A stretch of 64,000 nt of DNA from Pyronema omphalodes (taxonomy: Eukaryota > Ascomycota > Pezizomycetes > Pezizales > Pyronemataceae), in NCBI GenBank assembly GCA_024516155.1, contig JAJJXM010000081.1, forward strand, positions 173,885 to 237,884, written 5' to 3'. The notes beneath the pieces are model-generated. The model saw nothing but the letters and a program-made list of their open reading frames with translations. It searched no databases and had not been told where the DNA came from. Positions 10,418 to 23,000 of the stretch are shown here, piece by piece. Every line of letters begins with the position of its first letter. The stretch's first letter is position 1. The translations under genes and the position numbers were made by a program.

Positions 10418-13400
10418 CTAGTCGTCTCTGTGATTGCATTAGCTTTCATCCTCCACGGAATTCAAATTTTGACTCACCTTGAGAAAAGTTTCGCCCTCTT
10501 TCCTTTCCAGGTTCCAAATTTCTGGGGTTTAGGATTCTTCTCGGACTTCTTCTCTTCGGGATCCGCGGAATAAATAACCCTTCCCTCGCCACCAAACTCC
10601 CAAGGTCTACGCTCCCGGACAGTATCGGTACCCAAAACGCAATCCAAAGAATTTGCCTGGAATCCGGGAACCCGAAAAATGGCTCCATATGGCACCTTAC
10701 TCGGATCCATTCCGTGCTCATGAGTCTGGGCAGCCGATCTGTTCCACCAGATGTCGATATAACTGCAGGTATAGGCCAGACCAACAGTCTCATAGTCGAC
10801 CTCCTGTCTACCACCCACAAGGCAATGCAGGGCTTTCTCCCAGTAGCTATCCGCGAGATCAAAATCCTCGTCCCAGTAAGCCAGGTAAGCAAGCTGCATA
10901 TATCCCGGCAACAAGTAGTCATCGAACTCAACCGCCTGCCGGAAGTAATCCTCAGCAGCGTCATGGTCACTCTTCAACATATTGAGTTGTCCCAAGTTGA
11001 AGAAAACATGAGGCTGATTGGTATGAACCGCATCATCCTTGATGGATTCGTACCACTCGATCGCGGTGTCGATGTCTTCGTTGTCGAGACAGATTTCTGC
11101 CTCGACTCGGGCGGTTAGAGAGGCGCGCTGTGGGTTGACAGCGGGTTCCCAGGGTTTCGGAATCGATTGGGAGGACTGGCATATTTTGCCCGAGCTGGGT
11201 TCTTGGACGATATCGGGAGGAGGATGAAGTACTGCGACTCGGGCTGGGGAAGCTTGTAGAGGCACTTGCGGCGGGGACTGCTGCAAGAGAGTGGGGATCT
11301 CGCTGAGGTGAGAAGAGCCAGCGGCATTACTTGGTCCCGCGTTCATTTTTCCGTGTTGGTCTTGAACTTCTCTGCCTCCAGCGTCGCGGTGGTTGTTGTG
11401 CAACATCTTCTGCTTGTCGTACATAGCTGGGACTTCAGGCTCCCTGAACGTAGCACTCCACTGGTTCTGGACTTCGTGTTGTCTGAAAGTGACGCTGCCG
11501 TGATTCTGGGCTTCGGGGTGATTGGGTTGGTGGTGCTGGTGATCATTCGAATCCCGCGCTGGAGGTTCCTGCCCCAGATTACCCATAGACTGAGCAACCT
11601 TCGGAGTTTTGGGTCCTATTAAACCCCTATTAGTTTCTATTCATCAAACCGATTCTCGGGAAAAAACCAACAAACACCCACCTTTAAACAGCGTACTGAT
11701 GCTTTTTCTAAAGCCACCGGTACCGAACTTCGAAGCGCCTTTATTCGAAAGCCCCGTACGCTTTTGCTGTTTTTCCTCCCACTGTCGCTGTTTCTGAGCC
11801 TGGTATTGTTCACGGTCCATCTCATGGATGTCTTCGATTTTTACAAAACGAGCATACTGAGATTGCTGCTGCTGAGAAATAGCGGGATGTTGCTCCAGCT
11901 TGTGCTCAAGCATTAGAGGTGGCTCTTGATGGTTGGATCCTGCAGCGCGAGGCTTACGACGACCGCCTTCGTATCTACGGGCTTGTATGGGGTCGTTGTG
12001 GACTTTATTTGAGTCAGCATATGAGAATATAAAACACTCAATAGAAAGGAGAAACATACGAATATTCCGTTCACGACTTGGCCCAGAGGCTAGATGTCGA
12101 GGCATAACTTGTAGCTGTAACTCTTGAATCAGATCAGTCTGCCGAGGTGTAGCTAGTAGTGGGTGCTCCAGATGCTGTACATTCTGTACAAGCTGACGCG
12201 GCGATTGCTGAACCTGTGCAACAGGTACACAGCCCGTCTGCTTTGGGGCAGAATATAGATCAGAGGTTGCAGTAGCAGAGTTCTTCATCTTTCTAACCTC
12301 AGGAGGCGGCGTCGTCTGCTTTTCCGGTGTAGTGGCGGAAAGCTGCATCACTCTCTTGTTCAAATGAGTAGCTGGGGCAGACGCTTGAGTTACCACTGGA
12401 ACATCGTCCGAGTAGACGGAAGAGCCGTCAATTACGCTCATGTCGTAATTTGAACTTGAGGCAGATTGAATCCCCTTCATCGTTGAAGCAGAGAATGGTG
12501 TATCTCTCAGCCCTCCGGAAGGCGAAGAACTCATCACCGGTCGTGAAGACGTAAATTCACTCCCTGGTGAACTCGGCATTGTGTTGGAATTCTGCATTCC
12601 GTTGAAAGCCGCGGATGGAACAACCGGCGCATACGGAGCCGACATGGTTGCGGAGTTGTGTAATTGACGTGATGAATTACCGGAACTGTAGGAGGCTGCT
12701 GGACTGACACGAAAGATCCCATCCTTATCAGGATAAATCCTTGGTAAAGATGTGACTGACTCCGGTGTTGTGGGCAATGGCAAGAACGGATTATTCGGTA
12801 TCGATAGATACTCATCCGGACTTGGCAATTTTGACTTTCTTGATGGCCTCGTAGAATGATTCGAAGCTTCCGGATAGGATATAGGAAACCGAGCCTCGTG
12901 AATACTTCGAGAACGTATGAGGTTTTCTGTGTCATCGATTTCTCGCCCCTTGCCTTTGTCACGGGTTGCTGTATGAGAAATCACTCGCTCATCCTCTTTG
13001 AAGCTCATATCAGGATACCCTGTCCCGATACCGTCGTCTCGGATTCTGGAATGAACATTTTCATCGGGTGTCACGCCTACTGAATGAAGTTCATTGGCGC
13101 CAGGTAGTGTATATGGTCTTCGTGATGGTCCAGCTCTGCTAGAAATCGACGTTTCTGGGTTCTCATATATCCCAGAATGACCTATCGGACTAGACTGCTG
13201 CACTTTTTGAGGACGGGCTAGATTAAGTTAGCTTTTCTCTGTCTTAAAAACAACGATTGAAGTACTGACATTCTAAGCCTCCATCAGTCGGACTATTGTT
13301 GTTCTGCCTGACCAGCCTTCTAATAGGAGTGATATTCTGGTTGACAATTTCCTGGGTCCTGGGAGAATAATCACTATGGAACGTGCTGCTGTTCTTGATC

Positions 13401-13813
13401 ATACTCGCGCTCCGGAACCTCATCTTTCCATCGATGACCGCGCCAGTGTCAATGACTATGGAATTTCTAGTCATGGGATTTCTGTGGAAGGTAACAGATC
13501 TAGGCATGGCCCGATTGGGAGTGGTCTGTGACCTTGGGATCTGCGGCTGCCGCATCGCAGGATCTTGTTGGGTGATGTCTGAACGGAAAGTCTCAGGGAT
13601 CGGTGGCCTATTGTTCCGTACAGTCTGTTGTTCCTCAAGCCCTGCTTCTTTTGTCTCTGCGGTATTGGGAGTTGCAGTGTTATCGGTGTACCGTTCACGA
13701 AAGGGAACGTATGGTTCGTTTTCCTTAAGCCCACCAACCAGGCGGGAAAGAAAGCCTCCAGAATTCCGATCCTTCGGTTTCTTCCCAACGGAGAAAGGAT
13801 TTAACGAGGGCAT
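10418..13813 (-). CDS. NoxR/p67phox-like TPR protein, copy A (five exons, 1,056 aa)
   Basis: Exons: 13,813-13,270, 13,217-12,060, 12,002-11,682, 11,615-10,478 and 10,427-10,418. The introns are 52, 57, 66 and 50 nt, with GTCAGT, GTATGT, GTGGGT and GTGAGT donors, and all are conserved in copies B and C; the spliced length is an exact multiple of three. The start is the ATG shared by the three copies, although this copy's frame is open further up. Residues 1-680 are disordered and Ser/Pro/Gln-rich, with short conserved blocks: a basic N-terminus ending GGFLSRLVGGL, YLSIPNNPFLPLP, RRYEGGRRKPRAA and KSISTLFKG. Residues about 841-968 form a TPR module (YESIKDD, FFNLGQLNMLKSDHDAAEDY, DDYLLPGYMQLAYLAYWDED, VDYETVGLAYTCSYIDIWWN). 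Its order, spacing and post-TPR strand (VPYGAIFRVPGF) match the NADPH-oxidase activators NoxR and p67phox. No PB1 or SH3 domain is visible. Role as an oxidase regulator is inferred only. Confidence 0.8.
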
Positions 13814-15118
13814 TTGATACCTTATATATCGAGGAAGTGTGTTTGGCTGATAGTGTCGACTAAGGTACGTGTGTGTGGTGCGGGGTTGCGGGATTGTTCG
13901 TGTGAGAAAGGGATTAAATGTGGGTGGTTTGTCAGACATGGGGGACGCGGGGGACAAGATTTGGACAATTATTGAGCACTGGACCACTGCCCTGACATAG
14001 AACATAACCGAGCACATTATTCATTGAAGGACCACTTTTTAGTCTTTGTTTTCAAATTTTAACCGATCCTATCACAATAACGACAAACGTTCCCGCAATT
14101 ATGCACTCCGACGATGCATATATGCATAAACGTTTGTGTAGCAAGTAATATAGTCAACCCCATGAGGTGTCCAGTATATAGGTAGCAGGGGTTGAACCCT
14201 AGTATAGTCGGGAAGCTTATGCAACTCCGTTGCTAGTTACATGAGGACCTCGTAGCCTGCAGCTACGCCACGCTTGGAAATTCCACCATGTCACGGCGGG
14301 CCAAAAATACATGCTCTGCACTTCGGGTTCGCAAAATGTACCGACAACATCGCAAATTCAATGCGTTTTACAAATTCAGACGCGGCCTACGAATCCACAA
14401 GACCTCATCCGTACCCTTTTCATGCACTCTACTTTATTGCATGCTCCACTCCAGTTTGGAATTGTGTATCGCTACACTCCTATAATGAATATATATTATT
14501 CTTACGAATTCTGTCCTCATATCGTCTCGGTTTGGGCCTTCTGAGTGCCGAATCTTGGCGGAACTCGAGAATGCGGGACGCCGGACCCTACCAACTGCTG
14601 TGTCTTGGCATAGCTATGGATTTCCTGGCGTCTAAGAAATCTTGATGCTGGATTCACAACGTGTAAATAAGGAACATTAACGATAGTCAGGAATTTCCGT
14701 CACATCTTTCTATATGTATCACCGCATTTATCACCGATTATTTTCACACCTCCTATGGATTGCAGAAATGTTACGGCTAAATTTCATTTCGGGAAGATAT
14801 ATTTATTCTGACGCCCTCAATAAATATCCTCCGAGTGACCACACAAGATGACGCTCCGGATCCTGCCAAGGCCGTAAATAACTCTGCACTCGACCTCGGG
14901 ATACTAAAATCTCCCATCTGACGACGACTCCTCCAACAGGATTAAACAACGTTCTTTGATACATTTCTGCATAATATGCCGCCTATTTTTCGCCAAACAA
15001 TCTTAAATCATTTTTTAGTCGTCTCTATAATTGCATTAGCTTTGATCCCCTACAGAATCGAAAAGCCAACTCACCTTGAAAAAAGCTGGGTTCTCTTGCC
15101 TTTCCATGCTCCCGTCTT
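13814..15118. other. Spacer between tandem genes A and B
   Basis: It holds the 5' flank of gene A and the 3' flank of gene B. TATATAAG lies directly upstream of the gene A ATG (13,822-13,828). Open frames at 14,274-14,645 are not conserved in the homologous spacer of unit B, so they are not genes. The part at 15,000-15,118 contains the exon 4/5 junction homologous to copies A and C, but lies beyond the premature stop of copy B. Confidence 0.6.
13822..13828 (-). promoter_or_regulatory. TATA-like box directly upstream of the copy A start codon
   Basis: TATATAA on the minus strand lies about 8-15 nt upstream of the ATG. The same element occurs in copy B (18,146-18,152) and copy C (23,328-23,334). 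Its conservation suggests function, but it is too close to the ATG for a usual leader. Confidence 0.4.
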
Positions 15119-18100
15119 CTAAGGTTTAGCCTTTTTCTCGGACTTTCTCCCCTCAGGACCCGCCGAGTAGATGACTCTCCCCTCACCACCAAACTCCCAG
15201 GGTCGACGCTCGCGGACGGCATCACTTCCCAAAACGCATTCCAAAGCATTTGCCTGAAATCCGGGAACCCTAAAAATGGCCCCAAAAGGCACCTTACTCG
15301 GCTCCATGCCATGCTCGTGGGCTTGGGCAGCCGATCTGTTCCACCAGATATCAGTGTAGCTGCAAGTATAAGCCAAGCCAACGGTCTCATAATCGACCTC
15401 CTTTCGGCCTCCCACAAGGCAATGCAAAGCTTTTTCCCAATAGCTATCCGCGAGGTCGAAGTCCTCGTCCCAATAAGCCAGGTAAGCGAGCTGCATATAC
15501 CCCGGCAACAAATACTCGTCGAAATCAACCGCCTGCCGGAAGTAATCCTCAGCAGTGTCATGGTCACTCTTCAACATATTCAGTTGCCCGAGGTTGAAGA
15601 AGACATGTGGTTGGTTGGTATAAACCGCATCGTCCTTGATGGATTCGTACCACTCGATAGCGGTGTCGATGTCTTCGTTGTCGAGACAGATTTCGGCTTC
15701 GACTTGCGCGGTTAGACAAGCGCGTTGGGGGTTGACAGCGGGTTCCCAAGGTTTTGGAATCGACTGTGACGATTGGCAAATTTTGCCGGAGCTGGGTTCT
15801 TGCACGGTACCAGGAGGTGAGTGAAGGACTGGAAACCGTGCTGGGGAGGCCTGTAGCGGCACTTCTGGCGGGGACAGCCGAAAGGAAATGGGAATCTCGG
15901 TGAGTTGAGAAGAACCTGCATTATTGCTTGGTTCTGCGTTCATTCTCTCCTGGATTTGCCGATGCTGTTGATCTTGGAGTGTTCTGGCTCCAGCGTTCTG
16001 GTGGTTGTCGCGGGATGTCTTATACCTGTCCTGCATAGCTGGGACTTCGGGATGCCTGACCGTAACACTTCTTTGGTTGTTGGCTTCGAATTCTCTGGAC
16101 GTGGCAGCTGCCTGATTCTGGGCTTCTGGTGTCTGGGGTTGATGGTAGTTTTGATCACCAGGTTGCTGCTTTAGATTACCCACAGACAGAGCAACCTTCG
16201 GAGTTTTGTGCCCTATTCAACCCTCATTAGTTTCCATCCACCACATCTATTTTTATTAGGAAAAAAAGCAAACAAACCCTTGAAAAGCGTACTGATACTT
16301 TTTTTAAAGCCACCAGCACCGAGCTTGGAAGCACCTCTACCCAAAAGCCCTGAAAGCTTCTTCTGCTTTTCTTGCCATTGCTGCTGCTTCTCAACATGGT
16401 TTTCTTCAAGATGAATCTCTTGGCCATCTTCGATTCTCACAGAACCAGGATACTGGGACTGCTGCTGTGGAGGAATAGCGGGACGTGTCTCCGGCTTGGG
16501 ATCAAGCATTGGCGGTTGCTCTTGATGGTTGCTTACGGCAGCACGAGGCTTGCGGCGACCGCCTTCGTATCTACGAGCCTGGATGGGGTCGTTGTGCACT
16601 TTAGTTGAATTAGCATATGGGAGTATATCGAATCAAAAAGGAGAGGGAACATACGAATATTCTGTCGACGACTTTGCCCAGATGCCACATATTGAGGGAT
16701 AACTGGTATTCGTAACTCCTCATTCGGCGACGTCACACGCGGGGATTCCCGAAACTGTGCAGCAGCGTCATATCCTGTCCCAATCGGTACAGAATACATT
16801 TCAGAGGTTGCAGTAGCAGAAATCCTCATCTTTCTAACCTCAGAAGGCGGTGACATCTGTCTTTCCGGTGTAGTAACCGAGAGCTGCATGACTCTCTTGT
16901 TCAAAGGACTAGACTGAGGGGGTGCTTGAACTACCACTGGAATTTCGTCGCAGTCGAATGAGGAACCGTCAACCACGCTTATGTCGTAATTGGAGCTCGA
17001 GGCGGATTGAACCTCCTTGATTGTGGCATCGGAAAATGATACATCCCGTAATCTTCCGGAGGGCGAGGTACTCATTATCGGCCTTGAAGATGGAAACCGG
17101 TTCCTTGGTGAAGCTGGCATTGTGCTGGAATTCTGTAATCCGTTGGATGCCGAGGACGAAAATACCGGAATATTAGGCATAGCTGACATTGTCGTTGAAT
17201 TCTGTATGCGAGTCGATTGGCTGGCAGAACTGGAGGAAGGCGTTGGCACGGTACGAAAGAATCCATCTTTGTCAGGATAAATTCTTGGTAATTCTGTAAC
17301 TGGCTCCGGTGACGTGGGCAATGGCAAGAACGGATTGTTTGGTATCGATAGATACTCATCCGGACTTGGCAAGTTTGACCTCCTGGATGACTTCTTGGGA
17401 ACATTCGACGACTCCGGGTATGAAATAAAAAACTGAGGCTCGTGAATTCTTCGAGAATGCATGAAGGCTTCGGTGTCACCGATCTCTTGTGATTTGCCTT
17501 TGTCTGGCTCCACTCCGTACTGGCGTACTAATTACAGTTAGCTTATCTCTTTCCTAAAAACACATCGATTGAATTACTGACATTCTAAGCCTCGATCAGT
17601 GGGACTATGATGCTGCCTGATCAGCCTTCTGACGGGAGTAACATTCTGGTTGACGAATTCCGTGGCAGTGGGGGAAGATTGATCGTTATGGAACGTGCTG
17701 CTATTCCTGAATGTGCTAGCACTCCTGAATCTCATCATTCCATCCACGACGGTGCCATTATCGATGACCATAGAGTTCCTCGTCATGGGATTTCTGTTGC
17801 ATGTAACAGACCCAGTCATGCCCCGATTGGGAGTGGTTTGTGACCACGGAAGCTGCTGATGATGCGATTGCTGCATCGGGATCTGTTCGTGCTTGATGTC
17901 TGAACGAAGGGTCTCCGGGATCGGCAGCCTGGTTTGCCGTACAGTCTGCTGTTCCTCAAAGTCTGCTTCTTCTGTCTCTTCGGTGCTAGGAGTAGCAGGT
18001 CTGTTATCCGCATACCGTTCGCGAAAGGGAACATAAGGCTCGTCTTCCATTAGCCCACCTACCAGACGGGAAAGAAAGCCTCCGGAATTCCGATCCTTCG

Positions 18101-18137
18101 GTTTCTTCCCAGCTGAGAAAGGATTTAATGAGGGCAT
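15119..18137 (-). CDS. NoxR/p67phox-like TPR protein, copy B (shortened, 947 aa)
   Basis: Exons: 18,137-17,582, 17,527-16,655, 16,598-16,278 and 16,212-15,119. The introns are 54, 56 and 65 nt and match those of copy A in place and phase. Two differences stand out. Exon 2 lacks about 80 residues found after the first splice junction in copies A and C. The frame ends at an in-frame TAG (15,121-15,119) where copy A has CAG, removing the last 18 or so residues and the tiny fifth exon, whose sequence and splice sites are still present downstream (about 15,074-15,010). The TPR module (about residues 750-877) is intact and about as conserved as in copy A. The disordered N-terminal region differs most. 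The protein is probably still functional, since the lost tail lies beyond the folded part; this is inference. Confidence 0.75.
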
Positions 18138-20046
18138 TTGATAACTTATATATCGATGAAGTGTGTTTGGTAAGATGGGGTGGACAAAGGTACGTGTGTG
18201 TGGTGCGGGTTTGCGGGATTGTTTGTGTCAGAACTGGAAGACATGTGGGTGGTTTTTCATACGCGGGACGTGGGGGACAAAATTTGGACAAATATCCAAG
18301 ACTGGACCACCGCGTTGACACAGAACCTAACAAACCACATTATGCATCAATGGGTCACTTTTTAGTCTTTGTTTTCAAATTTTGACCGGTCCTATCACGA
18401 TGCCTATGAAAATTCCCGCAATATGCACTTACGCGATGCATATATGCATAAATGTTTATGGGGCAGGTGGTGTAATCAGCCCCAAGAGGGGTTGAGTATG
18501 TAGGTAGTGGGGGTTGAACCCTAGCGTAGTACTGAGCCTTATGTAACTCTGTGGAGCTAATTATGTGAAGACTTCACAGCCTGCAGCTGCGTCAGGCATT
18601 GAAAATTCATTATGTTACGACAGGCACAGAGCGCATTTTCTGCACTTCAGACTCGCAAGATATATGTACCGCCAAAATAGCGAACGAAGAAAGTTTTAAA
18701 ACTTCCAACAGGATAACCGCGGGATGTGTAAACGCATGGATGGACCGTACGCTATTATTGCTATGGGATACGATAAATGCACCGCTCATGAACGAAATTT
18801 TACATCAAACTTTAGCGAGCCTCAACACCACCACAACAACGCAAATGAGAATTTTCTCGCTATAGGATGAGAATGATACTGGTGAATAATAATTCTGTGG
18901 CGCCCAAAATTCATTTGAAGCAAAGATGGATGAGCTGAAGCGTGTTAAAAACCCCTGTATTTTGTATGGGCGGGAAAGAGTTGTCTCAGTGCTTGAAACG
19001 CCAAGACTTTCTCACATTTGACTTGTTACATGAATGACTACATCTTAAAGGCCTCGATCAGACATATGATTAAAATAAAATACAATAAATAATAAAAATA
19101 AATGAATAAATAAATGAAATGACTCAGCTTACGGATAGTTGTTCCGACCTGGGGCATGGCCATTCCGCGCTAAGGAAAAATTATGTCATCATTTTGAACA
19201 GGAGTACATAGCGGTGTGGTTACCGTTGTATGAGAAAAACATTGAATCACCAAGTGTCATTCGAGGCCATTTTAGCCCCTGTCGCCCCCCTGTCATGGCG
19301 ACCAAAAGTTGTCCCACCGGTCGATTTATCGTGCCCCCATCATACCGCAATCGGGTTTAAAATTATTCAACACTATACTCCTGAAATGAGGATATATTAT
19401 TGAACGAACGGGATATTCTGTCCTCTTGTCGTTTTCATTCTGCTTGTCCGGAATTTCGCTTTCTACTGGAATCCGAAGACGCGGCAACCCGAACCCTACT
19501 AATCCCTCCGTCTTGGCACGTCTATGTATTTCCTGGTTCTTGAAATATTCTGGTGCTGCATTCACAAAATGACAGAATAGCGATATTTTCATGCCTGCGT
19601 GTATCATCATTTTATGTCATCAATGAATTTCACATACGAATTTGCGGCAACGATACGGTCGAATCATATTCTGTGCAGATATCCTAATTCCGACGCCCCG
19701 CACCAATAACTTCCGATGATATATGTGAACTATGCCTCAGACCTTCCAAATCTTGAATCCACACTTCATCAACCGCTCCCAAACATTCGTCGGATGTTAC
19801 TCTTTCGCAATCCTCCTCAGAAACCGCACATTTTCCGTTCCATGGGACCTTATCAAATCCTGCCTCTCTAGGGCATAATTGAGATACCTATTTTCCCTAT
19901 CAGCGTTGTACCCGTGAACTCTTCAGTGTACATACCTATACATATCATGCTGACCCAGCCCCTCAAGGTACCCCATCATCTCCTCCTCAGCAGTCTCTCT
20001 TAACAACCCGTCAACCTTCGCGTCATCCTTGCGATCAACCCAAGTC
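18138..20046. other. Spacer between tandem genes B and C
   Basis: It contains the 5' flank of gene B (TATATAAG at 18,146-18,152), a block homologous to the unit A spacer, and coding-like sequence at its right end (19,797-20,046, listed separately). No other gene is supported. Confidence 0.6.
19797..20046 (-). other. Coding-like sequence just beyond the stop of copy C, out of frame
   Basis: Directly after the stop of copy C, one base out of frame, the minus strand reads KTWVDRKDDAKVDGLLRE, then EEEMMGYLEGLGQHDMY. A 48-nt intron (19,935-19,888, GTATGT donor, TAG acceptor) follows, then RYLNYALERQDLIRSHGTEN and VRFLRRIAKE with TAA at 19,799-19,797. The charged helical composition and the phase-consistent intron look like genuine coding sequence. 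Copies A and B have no intact equivalent, though B keeps homologous non-coding sequence beyond it. It may be the ancestral C-terminus of this family, cut off by a frame change, or an alternatively spliced tail. I do not recognise the domain. Confidence 0.45.
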
Positions 20047-23000
20047 TTAGTCGTCCCTGTGATTGCATTAGCTTCCGTCTTCAACATAACTCAAAGTTCG
20101 ACATACCTGGAGAAAATTCTATTCTGCTTGTATTTCCATGCCCCCAATTTCTGGGGTTTGGACTGCTTCTCAAACCTTCTCTCCTCGGGATCGGCCGCAT
20201 CGAGGACCCTTCCCTCACCACCAAACTCCCAGGGCCTACGCTCACGGACGGTAGTATCCCCCAACACGCATTCCAAAGCATTCGCCTGAAATCCAGGAAC
20301 CCTGAAGATAGCCCCAAACGGCACCTTACTGGGCTGCATACCGTGCTCATAATTCTGTGCAGCCGATTTGTTCCACCAGATATCAGTGTAGCTACAAGAA
20401 TAAGCCAGACCAACAGTTTCATAATCGACCTCCTGTCTACCAGCCACAAGGCAATGCAAAGCCTTTTCCCAGTAGCTATCCGCAAGATCAAAATCCTCGT
20501 CCCAATAAGCAAGGTACGCAAGCTGCATATACCCCGGCAACAAATACTCATCCAACTCAACCGCCTGTCGGAAGTATTCCTCGGCAGTATCATGATCACT
20601 CTTCAACATATTGAGTTGCCCAAGGTTGAAGAGGACATGTGGTTTGTTGGTATGAACCGCATCATCTTTGATGGATTCGTACCATTCGATCGCGGTGTCG
20701 ATGTCTTCGTTGTCCAGACAGATTTCTGCTTCGACGCGGGCGGTTAGACGAGCGCGGTGTGGGTTGACAGTGGATTCCCAGGGTTTGGGGACGGATTGAG
20801 AGGACTGGCAGATTTTGGCGGAGCTGGGTTCCTGCACGATACCGGGGGGTGAGTGGAGGACTGGAAAACGTGCTGGGGAGGCCTGTAGAGGCACTTCTTG
20901 CGGGAACTGCTGCGGGAGAATCGGAATCTCGCGGGGCTGGGAAGAGACGGCGGTATTGCCAGGTCCCGGGTTCATTATCTTCTGTTGTTGCATGTATTGA
21001 TGGTCTTGAAGTGCCCTGGCTCGAGCGTCGCGGTGGGTGTCCTGGAATGTTCTCGGGTTGTCGTTCATGGCTGGTACTTCTGATTCTTGCAATTCAACAC
21101 CCCTCAGACTCTGGCCTTCGACTTCTTTGAACATAGCAGCTGCCTGGTTGTGAGGTTCTGGTTGCTGGGGTTGATGGTACTTCCGATCACTCGAAGCCCG
21201 TGCTCCTGATTGGTTTCTGAGATAACCCACAGACTCAGCGACCTTCGGAGTTTTGGGCCCTATTTAACCCCCATTAGTTTTCATCCACCCCGTCCGCTCC
21301 ATGAGAGACAACACAGAAAACAAACCCTTAAACAACGTACTAATGCCTCTTCTGAAGCCACCAGCACCGAACTTCGAAGCACCTTTACTCAAAAGTCCCG
21401 TACGCTTCCGCTGTTTTTCTTCCCATAGCCGCTGTTTCTCGGCTTGGTTCGGTTCACGATCCATCTCTTGGATGTCTTCGAGTTTAACAAAACCGGCGTA
21501 CTGAGATTGCTGCTGTGGGGGAATAGCGGAGCGCATCTCCGGCTTGGGATCCAGCATTGGCGGTTGCTTTTGATGGTTAACTGCAGCTGCACGACTAGGC
21601 TTATGACGACCACCTTCGTATCTACGGGCCTGAATGGGGTCGTTGTGGACTTTGTTGTGGTTAGCATATATAGGGGAATATCGTAATCGACGGGGTGAGG
21701 GAACATACGAATATTCTGTCCACGACTTGGACCAGATGCTACATATCGAGGGATAACCGGTGATTGCAACTCCTTATTCGACGACGTCATACGGAGTGAT
21801 TTCTGAACCTGCGAAACAGCTCCATATCCTGTCACATTCGGTGCAGAATATATCTCCGAGGTCGTCGTAGCAGAGCTCTTCATCTTTCTAACCTCAGCTG
21901 GCGGCGTCATCTGCTTCTCCGGTGTAGTAGCCGAGAGCTGCATCACTCTCTTGTTCAAAGGAGTAGCTGGGGCAGGTGCTTGAACTACCGCTGGGGTATC
22001 GTTAGAGTATACTGCCGAGTCATCAATTATGCTGATATCGTAATTGGAACTAGAGGCAGATTGAATCCCCTTAACAGTGAACTTGGAAAACGATGTTGAT
22101 GGCGTAGAGTGATTCCTCGGTGAACTCGGCATGGTGTTGGAATTCTGTAACCGATTCGATGGGTATGCAGAACCAGAAGAAGCCGACGGAATCACACGCA
22201 AGAACCCATCCTTATCAGGATAAATCTTTGGTAAAGATGTAACTGACTCCGGTGTTGCAGGCAGCGGCAAGAACGGGTTATTCGGTATCAACAAATACTC
22301 TTCCCGACCTGGTGCGTTTCTCCTCGGTGACTGATCCTTAGGAGCATTCGACGACTCCGGATATGAGATGCTTCGAGAATGCATGTGGTCTTGGGTGTCA
22401 TCGATTTCTTTGGCCTTGCCTTTGTCACGGGGTGCTTCATGTGAGATCACTCGCCCATCCTCGTTGAAGCTCATATCGGTGTACCCTGTCCCCATCGTGT
22501 GATCCCGGCTGGCAAGATGAACTTTTCCATCCGTTTCCACGCCTACTAAATACCGTTTATTGGCACCAGGTGGTGTACATGATCTCATTGACGTTCCATC
22601 GTTGGTAGTCGACCATGCGTAATCGCCATATATCCCAGAATATGCCATTGGACTGGAGTCACTGGACTGCTGCATTCCCCGCTGACGGACTAAACCATGT
22701 TAGCTTTCCTCCATCTTAAAAACCCATCAATGGGAAAAAAACACAAACATTCCAAGCCTCCATCAATCGGACTATGATTCTGCCTGACAAGCCTTCTAAC
22801 CGTCGTAACATTCTGATTTCCTTCCGTAGCAGTGTGGGAAAATTGATCCTTCTCGAACCAGCTGTTACTCCCGCTCATACCCTCACCCTGGAATCTAATC
22901 CTTCCATCCATAACCGCGGCAGTATCAACAACCAAAGCATCACTACCCATCATATTCCCCCACAAGGTATCAGACGCATCCACATCCCACTTGGAAGCGG

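Noticed and set aside
10653..11622. Plus-strand frames of 110-134 codons opposite exon 4 of the NoxR-like genes
   Set aside because: They recur in all three copies only because the antisense of the conserved TPR exon lacks stops. The splice-supported minus-strand gene explains the conservation.
14274..14645. Open frames in the spacer between copies A and B
   Set aside because: The homologous spacer at 18,590-19,570 does not keep any of these frames, so they are chance frames in repeated non-coding DNA.
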